Counted from the stretch's first letter, positions 8,039 through 16,918 are shown. The stretch: DNA of 64,000 nt from Saccharothrix carnea (GCF_003014735.1 NZ_PYAX01000011.1:159087-223086), one strand, 5' to 3'. Translations and numbers: made by a program. Notes: a model not told the origin generated them from the letters alone.

Positions 8039-8152
8039 GCCACGATCGTGCTACCGCAACCCATTCCAGTCCGGCGGGAATCGGACGTCGCGCTGTGCCA
8101 ACGAATTCGGCCCTACGATGAATGCCCGAAGTCCGACACCGAGGGGGTACAG

Positions 8153-9652
8153 GTGGCATGGGCACCGAGGAGCGCGTCGGTCCGGGGAAACCGCGACGAG
8201 GACCACATCCCGTTGATGCCGCTGGTTGACGCCCTTCGGCGGATCCCGACCCTCGCCGACCGGAGCGGACGCGAACTCGTGGTCCGGATGCTGGGCGACG
8301 AACTCCGCGAACACCTCCCGGTCGAAGACCACAAGCACTCCATCGGCCACCTGTTCAGCATCGCCGAGGTGTGCAGCCAAAGACCGGAACGGTTGACCGC
8401 ACTATTACGGGTCGTCGAATTGCTGGAACAGGATTCGCGGCCGATGGCGGCACTGCGCGATCTCGTCCGCGACATGACCACGCTCGAGCTGTGGCCCGCC
8501 GAGACCCGCGACGAGCTGTTCGCCCTGCTGTCCGACGTGGTCGTGCCGGACATCGAGGGCATCTACCTCACCGTGGCGGGCCCGTTGGCGCCGAAGCTGC
8601 ACGGTCCGACGACCTACGCGGAAGTGTTCCGCACCCTGGAGACCCTCAACGCCCGCCCGGACGGCGTGCCGCGGTCGTTGTTGTTCGTCGAGCACCTCGC
8701 GGCACGCGTGCGGACCGAACTCGCGGTCCGGTTGCACCGCTGGGTCGACCGGCAGGCGGCCGCGCTGGAGTTGAGCGGGGAGTTGCACGCCGTCAGGTGG
8801 GAGGTCCAGGGCGGCACGACCCGCCCGCCGCACCGCTGCGACGCCTACGTCGTGTTCCAGTTGCGCCGGGAGGGCCTGACCGGTGACGTCTACCGGTTGT
8901 CGCACTGGCGCCAGCTCGACCTGTCCACCGGCTGGCACCCGGTGCGCGGCGCCGACTCCACCGGTGACCTGGCCGGGGTGAAGCGCCGGGTGGCCGAGAT
9001 CGTCGAGGAGCTGGAGGGCGAGTGGGTGAGCTTCGCGCCGGAGATCCGGGTCGAGTTCATCCTGGCCGGCGACGTCATCAACCTCGACGTCGACCAGTGG
9101 CCGTGGGACACCGACCCGCTGCTGCCCGAGCCGCTGGGCTGCCGCTACCCCGTGGTGGTCCGCAGCCTGGAACGGATGGCGGCCCGCAAGTACCACCGGC
9201 TGTGGCACCTGCGCTGGGAACGGCTGCGGTCCCAGCTCGACCACGGCGGCGCGCTCTCGGCCGACGCCACCTGCTGGGGCCGTGACGGCAGCGCGCAGGC
9301 CGTGCGCGAACTGATGTCGACGTTGCAGCGCAACGCCGCCGCGGTGTCGCTCGTGCTCAGCTCACCGCCGCGGTCGGAGTCGTCCGGGCGTGACGAGATG
9401 GCGGCGGGCCTGCGTGCGGGGATACCGCTGATCCTGTGGGACCGCGCCGGTTCCGACGACGGCTTCGACGCCCACGCGCGGCGGTTGCTGCACGAAGGCG
9501 ACGACCGCGACCTGCTGGAGCGGATCCGCCACGCGCGGTCCGACGCGTTCGAACGGGGAGAGGGGCACTTCGGCGCGGGCCTCACCGTCCTGTGGGACGA
9601 CCCGTCACGGCTGGTGTTGCCGATGCACCCGATGGCGCCGGAAGGGGCGTGA
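8153..9652 (+). CDS. VMAP protein: EAD2-like N-terminus plus VMAP-C domain
   Basis: A 499-residue protein; GTG after GAGGGGG with a 5-base gap. Residues about 20-105 (PLVDALRRIPTLADRSGREL to LLEQDSRPMAALRDLV) look like effector-associated domain 2, a helical adaptor. Residues about 150-485 match the vWA-MoxR-associated protein C-terminal domain, including EPLGCRYPVVVRSLERM and the ending TVLWDDPSRLVLP. In the ternary VMAP-MoxR-vWA systems described as NTP-dependent conflict systems, VMAP recruits effectors through matching EADs. It starts a tight operon with the MoxR and vWA/NB-ARC/TPR genes (4-base gap, then an ATGA overlap). No EAD-bearing protease or nuclease effector is seen in the window. 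Confidence 0.8.
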   Translation: MAWAPRSASVRGNRDEDHIPLMPLVDALRRIPTLADRSGRELVVRMLGDELREHLPVEDHKHSIGHLFSIAEVCSQRPERLTALLRVVELLEQDSRPMAALRDLVRDMTTLELWPAETRDELFALLSDVVVPDIEGIYLTVAGPLAPKLHGPTTYAEVFRTLETLNARPDGVPRSLLFVEHLAARVRTELAVRLHRWVDRQAAALELSGELHAVRWEVQGGTTRPPHRCDAYVVFQLRREGLTGDVYRLSHWRQLDLSTGWHPVRGADSTGDLAGVKRRVAEIVEELEGEWVSFAPEIRVEFILAGDVINLDVDQWPWDTDPLLPEPLGCRYPVVVRSLERMAARKYHRLWHLRWERLRSQLDHGGALSADATCWGRDGSAQAVRELMSTLQRNAAAVSLVLSSPPRSESSGRDEMAAGLRAGIPLILWDRAGSDDGFDAHARRLLHEGDDRDLLERIRHARSDAFERGEGHFGAGLTVLWDDPSRLVLPMHPMAPEGA

Positions 9653-9656
9653 GGCA

Positions 9657-10676
9657 GTGGACTTCGACGGCACCGACTGGCAGGTGTACCGCGGCACGGG
9701 AGGGGTGGCGGCCGAACCGGTCGCGGGGTTGCCGGAGCCACCACCGTGGCGGCGGTTCCCGGGCGTCGGCACGACGTTCCGCCCCGCGGACGACGGCGGC
9801 GAGGGCGACCGGCGGGTGGGACGGTCGCCCGACGCGCCACGCGTCCCCGCGCCCGGCGAGGTGACCATGGTGAACGCGGCGCTGCTCCTGCGCCGACCGC
9901 TGCTGGTCACCGGCGACCCCGGAACGGGCAAGTCCACGCTGGCCTACCTGATCGCCCGCGAGCTCGGCCTCGGCCCGGTGCTGCGCTGGGCCGTGACGAG
10001 CCGCACGCGGCTCGGGCACGGCCTGTACTTCTACGACGCGATCGGCCGGGTGCGCGCCGCCGGCGGGACCACGGGCGACGACGACATCGGCAACTACATC
10101 CACCTCGGCCCCCTGGGCACCGCCCTGCTCCCCTACGAGCTGCCGCGCGTGCTGCTGATCGACGAGCTGGACAAGGGCGACATCGACCTGCCGAACGACC
10201 TGCTGAACGTGTTCGAGGAGGGCGAGTACACGATCCCGGAGCTGGTGCGGATCGCCGGTAGCCGGCCGGAGGTGCGGGTGCTGACCGAGGACACCGGCGG
10301 CACGGCCCCGATCCGCGACGGCGTGGTCCGGTGCGCCGAGTTCCCGGTCGTCGTGATCACCAGCAACGGCGAGCGCGAGTTCCCGCCCGCGTTCCTGCGC
10401 CGCTGCCTGCGCCTGCACATCGAGCCACCGGACGCCGAGCGGCTCGGGCAGATGGTCGCGGCGCACTTCGACGACACCACCGGCGTCGACGTGGCGGCGC
10501 TGATCGAGGAGTTCCTGCGCCGCCGCGACGAGGTGGGCGGCCTGGCCGCGGACCAGCTGCTCAACAGCGTCCACCTGGCCCTGCGCCTGGCCACTTCCGG
10601 CGACTACCGACCCGATGGCGCCCTGCCCGAGCTGCTGGAGGCGATCTGGCACCCGCTGTCGGCCGAGTCGGGATGA
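9657..10676 (+). CDS. MoxR-type AAA+ ATPase of the VMAP ternary system
   Basis: A 339-residue AAA+ protein. Walker A GDPGTGKST has Lys92, Walker B LLIDELDKGD has Asp169 and Glu170, the sensor I region is VVVITSNGEREFPPAFLRRC, and an arginine-rich segment follows. Residues 1-60 are a Pro-rich lead before MVNAALLLRRPLLVTG. MoxR ATPases work as chaperone-like switches with vWA partners. It lies between VMAP and the vWA gene, and its stop overlaps the next start (ATGA). Confidence 0.9.
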   Translation: MDFDGTDWQVYRGTGGVAAEPVAGLPEPPPWRRFPGVGTTFRPADDGGEGDRRVGRSPDAPRVPAPGEVTMVNAALLLRRPLLVTGDPGTGKSTLAYLIARELGLGPVLRWAVTSRTRLGHGLYFYDAIGRVRAAGGTTGDDDIGNYIHLGPLGTALLPYELPRVLLIDELDKGDIDLPNDLLNVFEEGEYTIPELVRIAGSRPEVRVLTEDTGGTAPIRDGVVRCAEFPVVVITSNGEREFPPAFLRRCLRLHIEPPDAERLGQMVAAHFDDTTGVDVAALIEEFLRRRDEVGGLAADQLLNSVHLALRLATSGDYRPDGALPELLEAIWHPLSAESG

Positions 10677-13600
10677 GCGCCGACGACCCGCTGACCGGGG
10701 GCTCGGCGATCCGGCTCACCGTGCGCGAGGTGCGGGACGCGCTGTGGCTCGCGTCGCGGATGAGCCGTGGGGTCTCGGCCCACGACCCACCGGCCGCCGT
10801 CGACCCACCGCGGCCGGCCCACCTCGACTCCCCGCCGCGGCCGCCGTCCGACCCGCCGTCCGCGAGCCGCGAGGTCGAGGTGCCGCCCGTCGAGGTACCG
10901 GACCGGGCACCGGCGCAGCGCGGGAGTTCCCGGGCCCGGGCCGCTATCGACGCCTCCGCCGCCCTGCTGCCCGCCGTCCCGGCCCTGCCGGAGCGGACGC
11001 GGATCGCCCGCGCGCTGCGACCGCTGGCACGAACCGCGCCCTCACCGTGGCGGGAGGTGCTGGACGAGGAGGCGACGGCGGTCCGCGCGGCGCAGGACGG
11101 GCTGTGGCTGCCCGAGTGGCGCCCGGAGCCGTGGCACCCGTTCGACGTGGCGTTGGTCGTGGACGGTTCGCCGTCCATGGCGATCTGGCAGCACACCGCG
11201 CGCGAGCTCGCCGAGCTGCTGCGCCGGCAGGGCGCGTTCCGCGACGTGCGCCGCTACGGGCTCGACTTCTCCCCCGCCACGCCGGAAGGTCTCCGGCTGC
11301 GCCCGGAAGGGCCCACTGCCGCGGCCGTGCCGTGGAATCGCCTGGCGGACCCCACCGGACGTCGCCTGGTACTGGTGTTCACCGACGGGATCGGTGACGC
11401 GTGGCGGAGCGGCGCGGCCGGTCACGTGCTGCACCACTGGGGACGGGTGATGCCCGTGGCCGTGGTGCACGCCCTCGATCAGCGCCTGTGGCAGTGGAGC
11501 GCGCTCGACACGCGGCGCGTGCGGCTGTCGTCCCCGTCCCCCGGTGCGCCGAACCGGCTCCTGCGCTCCACCCCGGCCGAGCCGGCGTTCGCCACCCCGC
11601 CGGGCGGCACGGTGGTTCCCGTCCTCGCGCTGTCGCCCGAGTGGATGGCGCCGTGGGCCCGGCTGGTCACCGAACCGGGCTCGGGTTGGGTGGACACCAC
11701 GGCGACCGTCGTCCGCCCGTTCGACCGCGACACCGCACCGGAGCCGGCCCGGCCACCGGACGTCGGCGCGCGGGAACGGGTGCTGGGTTTCCGCACGGTC
11801 GCGTCGATCACCGCGTTCCGCCTGGCGAGCCTGCTCGCCGCCGCACCGCTGGACCTGTCGTCGATGAAGCTGGTGCAGCGCGTGATGCTGCCCGGCAGCG
11901 GCTTGTCCGCGCTGGCCGAGGTGATGCTCGGCGGCCTTCTGGTGCGGAAGGACGGCGGTGCCGGGCCGACGTCCGTCCGGTACGACTTCCACCCCGGCGT
12001 GCGCGAGGAACTGCTGGCCGGCCTGCAGCGCGCCGACACCGTCCGGGTCGTCCGCCTGCTCGCCGACCACGCTCCGCCCGAGGTGACGGTCCTGCACAAC
12101 TACGCGGACGCCGTCGACACGCCGGACGACGTCGAACTCCCCGAGCTGTCGCCCGGCAACGCGCCGTACCTGCGGGTGCAGGAAGCCGTGTTCCGCGCGC
12201 TGTCCGGCCCGTACCTGGCGAGGGCGAACCGCTTGGCGGCCAGGGGTTTCGGCGCGCGCGAGGAGGCCTCACCGGAACCGGGCAGGCGCAGGCGTACGCC
12301 GCTCGACCACCGCCCGGAGGTGTGGGGGCCGATGCCGCTGCGCAACCCGGACTTCGTGGGCCGCGAGGAACTGCTGGCGGCGGTCCGGCGGCGGTTGGCC
12401 GAACCGAGTACGGCCGTGCTCCACGGCATGGGCGGCGTCGGCAAGTCGCAGGCCGCCGTGGAGTACGTGTACCGGCACGCGTCGGAGTACCAGGTGGTGT
12501 GGTGGATACCGGCCGAGCACCCGGCGCAGGTCCGGACGAGCTTCGTGGAGCTGGCCAAGCGGCTCGGCGTGCCGGCGGGGTCGACCGACACCGCCGTCTC
12601 CGGTGTGTTGCAGGCGCTGCGTGACGGCGGGGCGCACGCCCGGTGGATGCTGGTGTTCGACAACGCCGACCACCCCGACGAACTGCGCCCGTTCTTCCCC
12701 ACGGGCGATGGGGACGTCCTGGTCACGTCGCGCAACCCGGTGTGGGCGAGCATCGCCCGGCCGGTGGAAGTGGATCTCTTCACCCGGGCGGAGAGCGTCG
12801 AACTCCTGCGCCGGCGGGCAGGCGAACTCGACGACGACGAAGCCGACGCGCTGGCCGAAGCCCTCAACGACCTGCCGCTGGCGGTCGAGCAGGCCGCCGC
12901 GTGGCGGGCCCAGACCGGCATGGCGGTGGAGGAGTACCTGGACCTGCTGGCCGAGAACCGGGACGAACTGCGGGACGCCGCCCTCCCCGACGACGCCGCG
13001 CTCCCGATCGCGGCGGCGTGGCGCGTCCCGCTCAGCCGCTTGGCCGAGGACCACCCCGCGGCGCTGCACCTGCTCCAGGTGTGCGCGTTCTTCGGCGCCG
13101 AGCCGATCCCGCAGCGACTGTTCCGCGGCGCCCGCGACGCGCCGGTCTCCCCGGAGCTCGTGGAAGCCATGGAGGACCCGGTCGCGTTCAACCGCGCGAT
13201 CCGGGAGATCAGCAGGTACAGCCTCGCCAGGATCGACCACCGCAACCACACCATGCAGTTGCACCACGTGGTGCAGGCGGTGTTGTCCAGCCGCGTCAGT
13301 CCCCGGGAACGCGATCAGCTGCGGCACGCCGTGCACATGTTGCTGGTCAACGGGGACCCGGGAGACCCGTCCCAGGCCGCGGACTGGCCGCGGTACGCCG
13401 AGCTGGTGCCGCACGCGGTGCAGGCCGGTGCCGTCGAGTGCCAGGACAAGTGGGTCCGCCGGCTGCTCATCAACCTGGTCCGGTACATGCTGGAGGTGGG
13501 TGACTTCAGCGGCGCCGTGGAAATGGCCGAGCGGAGCGTCGCCGCTTGGCGCGCCATGGCCGAGGACGACGACTTGCGCACGTTGGAGATGGCTCGCTTG

Positions 13601-14773
13601 CACGGCGTGGGCCTGCGCCGGCTGGGACGCATCCACGAGGCCAGGTCGCTCAACGTGAGGACGTACGCCGCGCTGCGCCGGAAGGTGGGCGACGACCACG
13701 AGGACACCCTCAACATGCTGGACACGGTCGCCGCGGACCGCCGCCGGGAAGGCAGCCTCGTCGAGGAGCTGCGGTTGCGGCGGCTGGTGCACGCGAAAGC
13801 GCGTCGGATGCTCGGCGAGGACGACCCGGAGACCTTGCGCTACGCCAACAACCTCGCCGCGTCGCTGCGCAGCCTGGGCCAGTTCGCCCAAGCTCGTGAG
13901 CTGGACGAGGACACCGTGCGCCGGTTCACCGACGTGCTGGGTGCCGACCACCTGATGACGTTGCGCTCACGCAACGCGTTGGCGGTGGACCTGCGGGAGT
14001 GCGGCGACTACGGCGAAGCGTGGGACATGTTGGACGACACCTTGCTGCGCCAGCGGGAGCTCTTCGGCGAGGACCACCTGTACACGATCGGCGCGGCACG
14101 GGCCCTGGCCGTCACCCGCTGCCGGGCCGGTGACCACGTCGGCGCCCGCGAACTCGCCGAGGAGTGCCTGGCCCGCTACCGCCGCCGACAGGGCGAATCG
14201 CACCTCGACACCATCACGTCCCTGATGACGCTGTCGGTGGACCTGCGCCACCTGGACGACCTGCCCGCCGCACGCGACCTGGCCGAGCGCAGCCACCGGC
14301 TGTTCAGCCGGACCAGCGGCGCCGAGCACCCGTTCACGATGATCGCCGCGACCAACCTGGCGGTGACGCACCGCCTGTCCGGGGATCCGGACCTGGCCCG
14401 GCGGCTGAACACCGACGCGACGGCCACGCTGCGCCGGGTGTTCAGCGCCGATCACCCGTTCGCGCTGGTGAGCGCCACCAACCTGGCCGGTGACCTGGCG
14501 GCGCTCGGCGACCACGCCGCGGCGCGGGAGCTGGACGAGGACACCTTGCGGCGCTCCGGCCAGGCCCTCGGACCACGGCACCCCTCGACGCTGGCCGTCG
14601 CGCTGAACCTGTCGCTCGACCTGGCGGACCTCGGCGACCACGCCGCAGCGGACCCGCTGCACCGCCAGGCCGTCACCGGTCTGCGGGAGGTGCTGGGTGG
14701 CCACCACCCGGCTACCCGATCAGCCGCCCGGCGCGTCAGGGCGAACTGCGACATCGACACGATGGAGCTGTGA
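10673..14773 (+). CDS. vWA / NB-ARC / TPR signalling protein (FxsT-like, SAV_2336-type N-terminus)
   Basis: A 1366-residue multidomain protein. The N-terminal REVRDALWLASRM and a Pro-rich linker (about 35-75) resemble the SAV_2336 N-terminal family. A vWA-like domain (about 150-310) has the metal site DGSPS (Asp164, Ser166, Ser168) and a LVLVFTDGIG strand. NB-ARC starts near RNPDFVGREELL (about 560), with P-loop HGMGGVGKSQ (Lys591), WMLVFDNADHP as Walker B and a GxP-like DLPLAVEQAA. From about 955 to 1345 there are roughly nine TPR-like repeats with the pattern ARELDEDTxRR...LGxDHPxTL. FxSxx-COOH systems encode such a protein. I infer a STAND-type sensor: TPRs sense, NB-ARC oligomerises, vWA talks to MoxR. 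Confidence 0.85.
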   Translation: MSADDPLTGGSAIRLTVREVRDALWLASRMSRGVSAHDPPAAVDPPRPAHLDSPPRPPSDPPSASREVEVPPVEVPDRAPAQRGSSRARAAIDASAALLPAVPALPERTRIARALRPLARTAPSPWREVLDEEATAVRAAQDGLWLPEWRPEPWHPFDVALVVDGSPSMAIWQHTARELAELLRRQGAFRDVRRYGLDFSPATPEGLRLRPEGPTAAAVPWNRLADPTGRRLVLVFTDGIGDAWRSGAAGHVLHHWGRVMPVAVVHALDQRLWQWSALDTRRVRLSSPSPGAPNRLLRSTPAEPAFATPPGGTVVPVLALSPEWMAPWARLVTEPGSGWVDTTATVVRPFDRDTAPEPARPPDVGARERVLGFRTVASITAFRLASLLAAAPLDLSSMKLVQRVMLPGSGLSALAEVMLGGLLVRKDGGAGPTSVRYDFHPGVREELLAGLQRADTVRVVRLLADHAPPEVTVLHNYADAVDTPDDVELPELSPGNAPYLRVQEAVFRALSGPYLARANRLAARGFGAREEASPEPGRRRRTPLDHRPEVWGPMPLRNPDFVGREELLAAVRRRLAEPSTAVLHGMGGVGKSQAAVEYVYRHASEYQVVWWIPAEHPAQVRTSFVELAKRLGVPAGSTDTAVSGVLQALRDGGAHARWMLVFDNADHPDELRPFFPTGDGDVLVTSRNPVWASIARPVEVDLFTRAESVELLRRRAGELDDDEADALAEALNDLPLAVEQAAAWRAQTGMAVEEYLDLLAENRDELRDAALPDDAALPIAAAWRVPLSRLAEDHPAALHLLQVCAFFGAEPIPQRLFRGARDAPVSPELVEAMEDPVAFNRAIREISRYSLARIDHRNHTMQLHHVVQAVLSSRVSPRERDQLRHAVHMLLVNGDPGDPSQAADWPRYAELVPHAVQAGAVECQDKWVRRLLINLVRYMLEVGDFSGAVEMAERSVAAWRAMAEDDDLRTLEMARLHGVGLRRLGRIHEARSLNVRTYAALRRKVGDDHEDTLNMLDTVAADRRREGSLVEELRLRRLVHAKARRMLGEDDPETLRYANNLAASLRSLGQFAQARELDEDTVRRFTDVLGADHLMTLRSRNALAVDLRECGDYGEAWDMLDDTLLRQRELFGEDHLYTIGAARALAVTRCRAGDHVGARELAEECLARYRRRQGESHLDTITSLMTLSVDLRHLDDLPAARDLAERSHRLFSRTSGAEHPFTMIAATNLAVTHRLSGDPDLARRLNTDATATLRRVFSADHPFALVSATNLAGDLAALGDHAAARELDEDTLRRSGQALGPRHPSTLAVALNLSLDLADLGDHAAADPLHRQAVTGLREVLGGHHPATRSAARRVRANCDIDTMEL

Positions 14774-16435
14774 TCAGGCGTCCAGCCACCGCGCCAGGCT
14801 CACCGGGTCGGCGGCCTGGCCACCGCGGGCGGTGATCTCGCGGTGGAGCCCGCGCACCACCTCCGGCTCGCGCAGCAGGGGCGGCAGCGACAGCGCCAAC
14901 CCGAGGCCGACCCAGGCACCGCCGTCCTCGGCGTTCCGCTGCACGCGGTCGAGGTACTTGGAGGCCGCCGCCGACAGGTCGCCGTCGGCCAGCGCGACAT
15001 CGGCGTCGTCGCTGGCGGTGGGAGCAGTACCGTCGCTATCCGGTGCCTTCGCCCTCAGCAGCGCCGCCCGGTGGGAGTCGGCCCGGCCGCCGGCGGCCAC
15101 CACGTCGCCGCGCACGCGACGGGACCGGGGGCGGCCCGCGAGCCATTCGTCGGCGAGGGCCGCGAGGTCCTCCGGGCGGGGCTCGACGTGCCGGATCCGC
15201 CACGTCGCCCGGTGGTCCGCGATGATCATTCCCACCAGGTGCGCGTGACCTGAGCCGGCCGCGGCCGGCTCGCACACCGCGAGCCGCCGCGACACCGCGT
15301 CGACCAGCAGCTTGCCCGCCGCGGTCAACCGGGAGGTGTCGAGGCTGTCGAGGGCGAGGCGCAGCTGGCGCACCCGCAGGGCGAGCGCGAACGACGCGGG
15401 CGCGCGACCGTGCCAGAACTCGACCACGCTGATGAACGCGTAAAGCCCGTGCAGCACACCGGTCAACGGCCTCGGGTCGTCCCGCCAGGGCGCGTAGTGC
15501 CGCTTCACCGTGCCGTCGTCGTGCAGGTGGACCAGTTCGAGCACCGCGTTGAGCTTGGAGTGCTGCAGTTCGTGCACCAGGGTCTCGGCGAACTCGGCGG
15601 CCGAAGCACGAGCCGACAGAGCCACCGCGCCGAACGCGATCGCGGACGACGCACCCACCACACCGCTGCCCGGGTCCAGCGGCACGAGGCTGGTCAACCC
15701 GGCCGACACCTCGGTGGCGTACCCGCTGTCCCACTCGGTCAGCAACGTCCACGCTTCGTCGAGCAGCGCGCACCACCGCTCGTACTCGGCGCGGTCGAGC
15801 GGGTTCGGCGGTGTCGGTTCGGCGAACCCGCGGTTCGGGTCCAGGTCGTCGACCACGACCTCCAGGGACAGGCCGCGTGCCTCACTGCGGTGGCGACGGA
15901 ACGGCCGGAACAGGCGTTCCCCGCCGTTGACGCACACCGGTCGGCCCGCTCCGCACACCAGCTCCACCGACTCCACCGACTCGGACAGCACGAACTGCCC
16001 GACCGTGGGCAGCGTGGCCACTCCCCCGGTCACCGGCACGGTCAGCCGCGCCGGGATCCCGGCCCGCACCGCGACAGCGGCGGCCACCGCGTGCAGGACG
16101 CCCGAGGCCGCCGTCGCCCGCTCGACACCCTCGGGGTTCCGGCGCAACGCCCGCGCCAGCCACAGACCGACCCCGGGCGCCATGAGCACGTCCTCGACCA
16201 CCACGGGGTCCAGGCGCTCGGCTTCGGCGAGCACGGCCCATGCGCGCTCGGCGTCGGCGGTCCCGGCGGCGTGAGCGGCGTCGCGGCGAGCCAGCTCCAG
16301 CAACGCCCGCATCCCCAGCCTCCGCCGGCCGTACTGGGCGCGGCGCAACGCGCCCATGACCGCCGGTGTGCCGGGACCCGCGCAGATCAGGTCGAACTCG
16401 GCTGCGGACAGGTGCGGACCCGCCAGGTCAGCCAT
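14774..16435 (-). CDS. HExxH-type peptide beta-hydroxylase, copy 2
   Basis: A 553-residue protein. LVHELQHSKLNAVLELV holds His288, Glu289 and His292; downstream YAPWRDDPRPLTGVLHGLYAF is the second hallmark of the alpha-ketoglutarate HExxH family. Residues about 470-553 form a TPR-like helical tail (LADGDLSAAASKYLDRV, AWVGLGLALSLPPLL). I chose ATG 16435, 8 bases inside the upstream peptide gene, because family similarity begins at ADLAGPHLSAAEFDLI; longer in-frame starts would add unlike sequence. Its stop codon abuts that of the convergent FxsT-like gene (TGATCA). Probable substrate: the adjacent small peptide. Confidence 0.85.
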   Translation of the reverse strand: MADLAGPHLSAAEFDLICAGPGTPAVMGALRRAQYGRRRLGMRALLELARRDAAHAAGTADAERAWAVLAEAERLDPVVVEDVLMAPGVGLWLARALRRNPEGVERATAASGVLHAVAAAVAVRAGIPARLTVPVTGGVATLPTVGQFVLSESVESVELVCGAGRPVCVNGGERLFRPFRRHRSEARGLSLEVVVDDLDPNRGFAEPTPPNPLDRAEYERWCALLDEAWTLLTEWDSGYATEVSAGLTSLVPLDPGSGVVGASSAIAFGAVALSARASAAEFAETLVHELQHSKLNAVLELVHLHDDGTVKRHYAPWRDDPRPLTGVLHGLYAFISVVEFWHGRAPASFALALRVRQLRLALDSLDTSRLTAAGKLLVDAVSRRLAVCEPAAAGSGHAHLVGMIIADHRATWRIRHVEPRPEDLAALADEWLAGRPRSRRVRGDVVAAGGRADSHRAALLRAKAPDSDGTAPTASDDADVALADGDLSAAASKYLDRVQRNAEDGGAWVGLGLALSLPPLLREPEVVRGLHREITARGGQAADPVSLARWLDA

Positions 16436-16622
16436 CGTGGCGACGGAGGAACGAGAACTGCTCCTGGACCAGGTCGCCCGGCTCGCGGTGCGCGGCGAGC
16501 GCCAGGGTCCACTCGATCGCCTCGGCCAGCGCGGGTGTCGCCATGGCACCCAGTTCGGCCAGGGAGAAAGACGTGCAGTCGAACGGGTCCGCCATGGGAC
16601 CCGGTGGCGAACTCGCCGTCAC
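16428..16622 (-). CDS. Small precursor-like peptide 2 (FxsA-like leader, VQEQF near C-terminus)
   Basis: A 64-residue protein. The GTG at 16622 follows AGGAGG with a 7-base gap, better than the internal ATG at 16595. The leader-like part DCTSFSLAELGAMATPALAEAI matches peptide 1 and FxSxx-COOH leaders. The C-terminus is GDLVQEQFSFLRRHDG: the GD-VQEQF block of peptide 1 extended by eight or nine residues. The stop lies within the start of the hydroxylase gene, giving an 8-base overlap and likely coupling. I infer a modified peptide whose VQEQF region is the shared target; a role as signal or toxin is open. Confidence 0.65.
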   Translation of the reverse strand: MTASSPPGPMADPFDCTSFSLAELGAMATPALAEAIEWTLALAAHREPGDLVQEQFSFLRRHDG

Positions 16623-16831
16623 TCGTGTGCCTCCTGTGCTCCGCACGCCCGAACGCGACCGCCCGAACAGCGCTTGGCGACAGACGGCGATCGACCTTAA
16701 CAAGGAAGGCGGACGTCCTGCGCTCCGGGCGTACGGGGTCACCACGCCCGGGACCGGGCCGGAATTTCCGTTGCGAGGGCCGGCGGAGCTCGCATAGGTT
16801 CGCGGTACACGAGGAAGGAGGTGGTCCGAAG

Positions 16832-16873
16832 TTGAATAGCTATAGGACTCGTCGTGAGGTGGCTGTCCGCTAG
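16832..16873 (+). CDS. 13-codon micro-ORF with an extended Shine-Dalgarno sequence
   Basis: TTG-initiated ORF encoding MNSYRTRREVAVR. Upstream, GAAGGAGGTGGTCC (16813-16826) is complementary to nearly the whole 16S 3' tail (one G-U-type difference from AAGGAGGTGATCC). Such an exceptionally strong site on a 13-codon ORF suggests a leader or regulatory peptide rather than a chance ORF. Its 3' end enters the stem at 16858-16918. Confidence 0.4.
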   Translation: MNSYRTRREVAVR

Positions 16874-16918
16874 GACCGACCTTTCCCAGGTGGTCTGGGC
16901 GAATCCCAGGCAGCCACC
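16858..16918 (+). promoter_or_regulatory. Stem-loop overlapping the end of the micro-ORF
   Basis: GGTGGCTG (16858-16865) can pair with CAGCCACC (16911-16918), enclosing an inner hairpin CCCAG/CTGGG (16885-16899). The outer stem includes the last codons of the micro-ORF, so ribosome progress could change folding. No gene on the plus strand follows until 17700, and no U-tract is present. Confidence 0.35.

Noticed and set aside
7289..8152. Long plus-strand open frame running into the VMAP gene
   Set aside because: Its first part is antisense to the clear SDR gene; the ribosome site and domain start place the true start at 8153.
15410..16873. 487-codon plus-strand frame opposite the HExxH gene
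   Set aside because: It is a shadow of the HExxH and peptide genes with no family features; only its last 13 codons form the micro-ORF with its own ribosome site.
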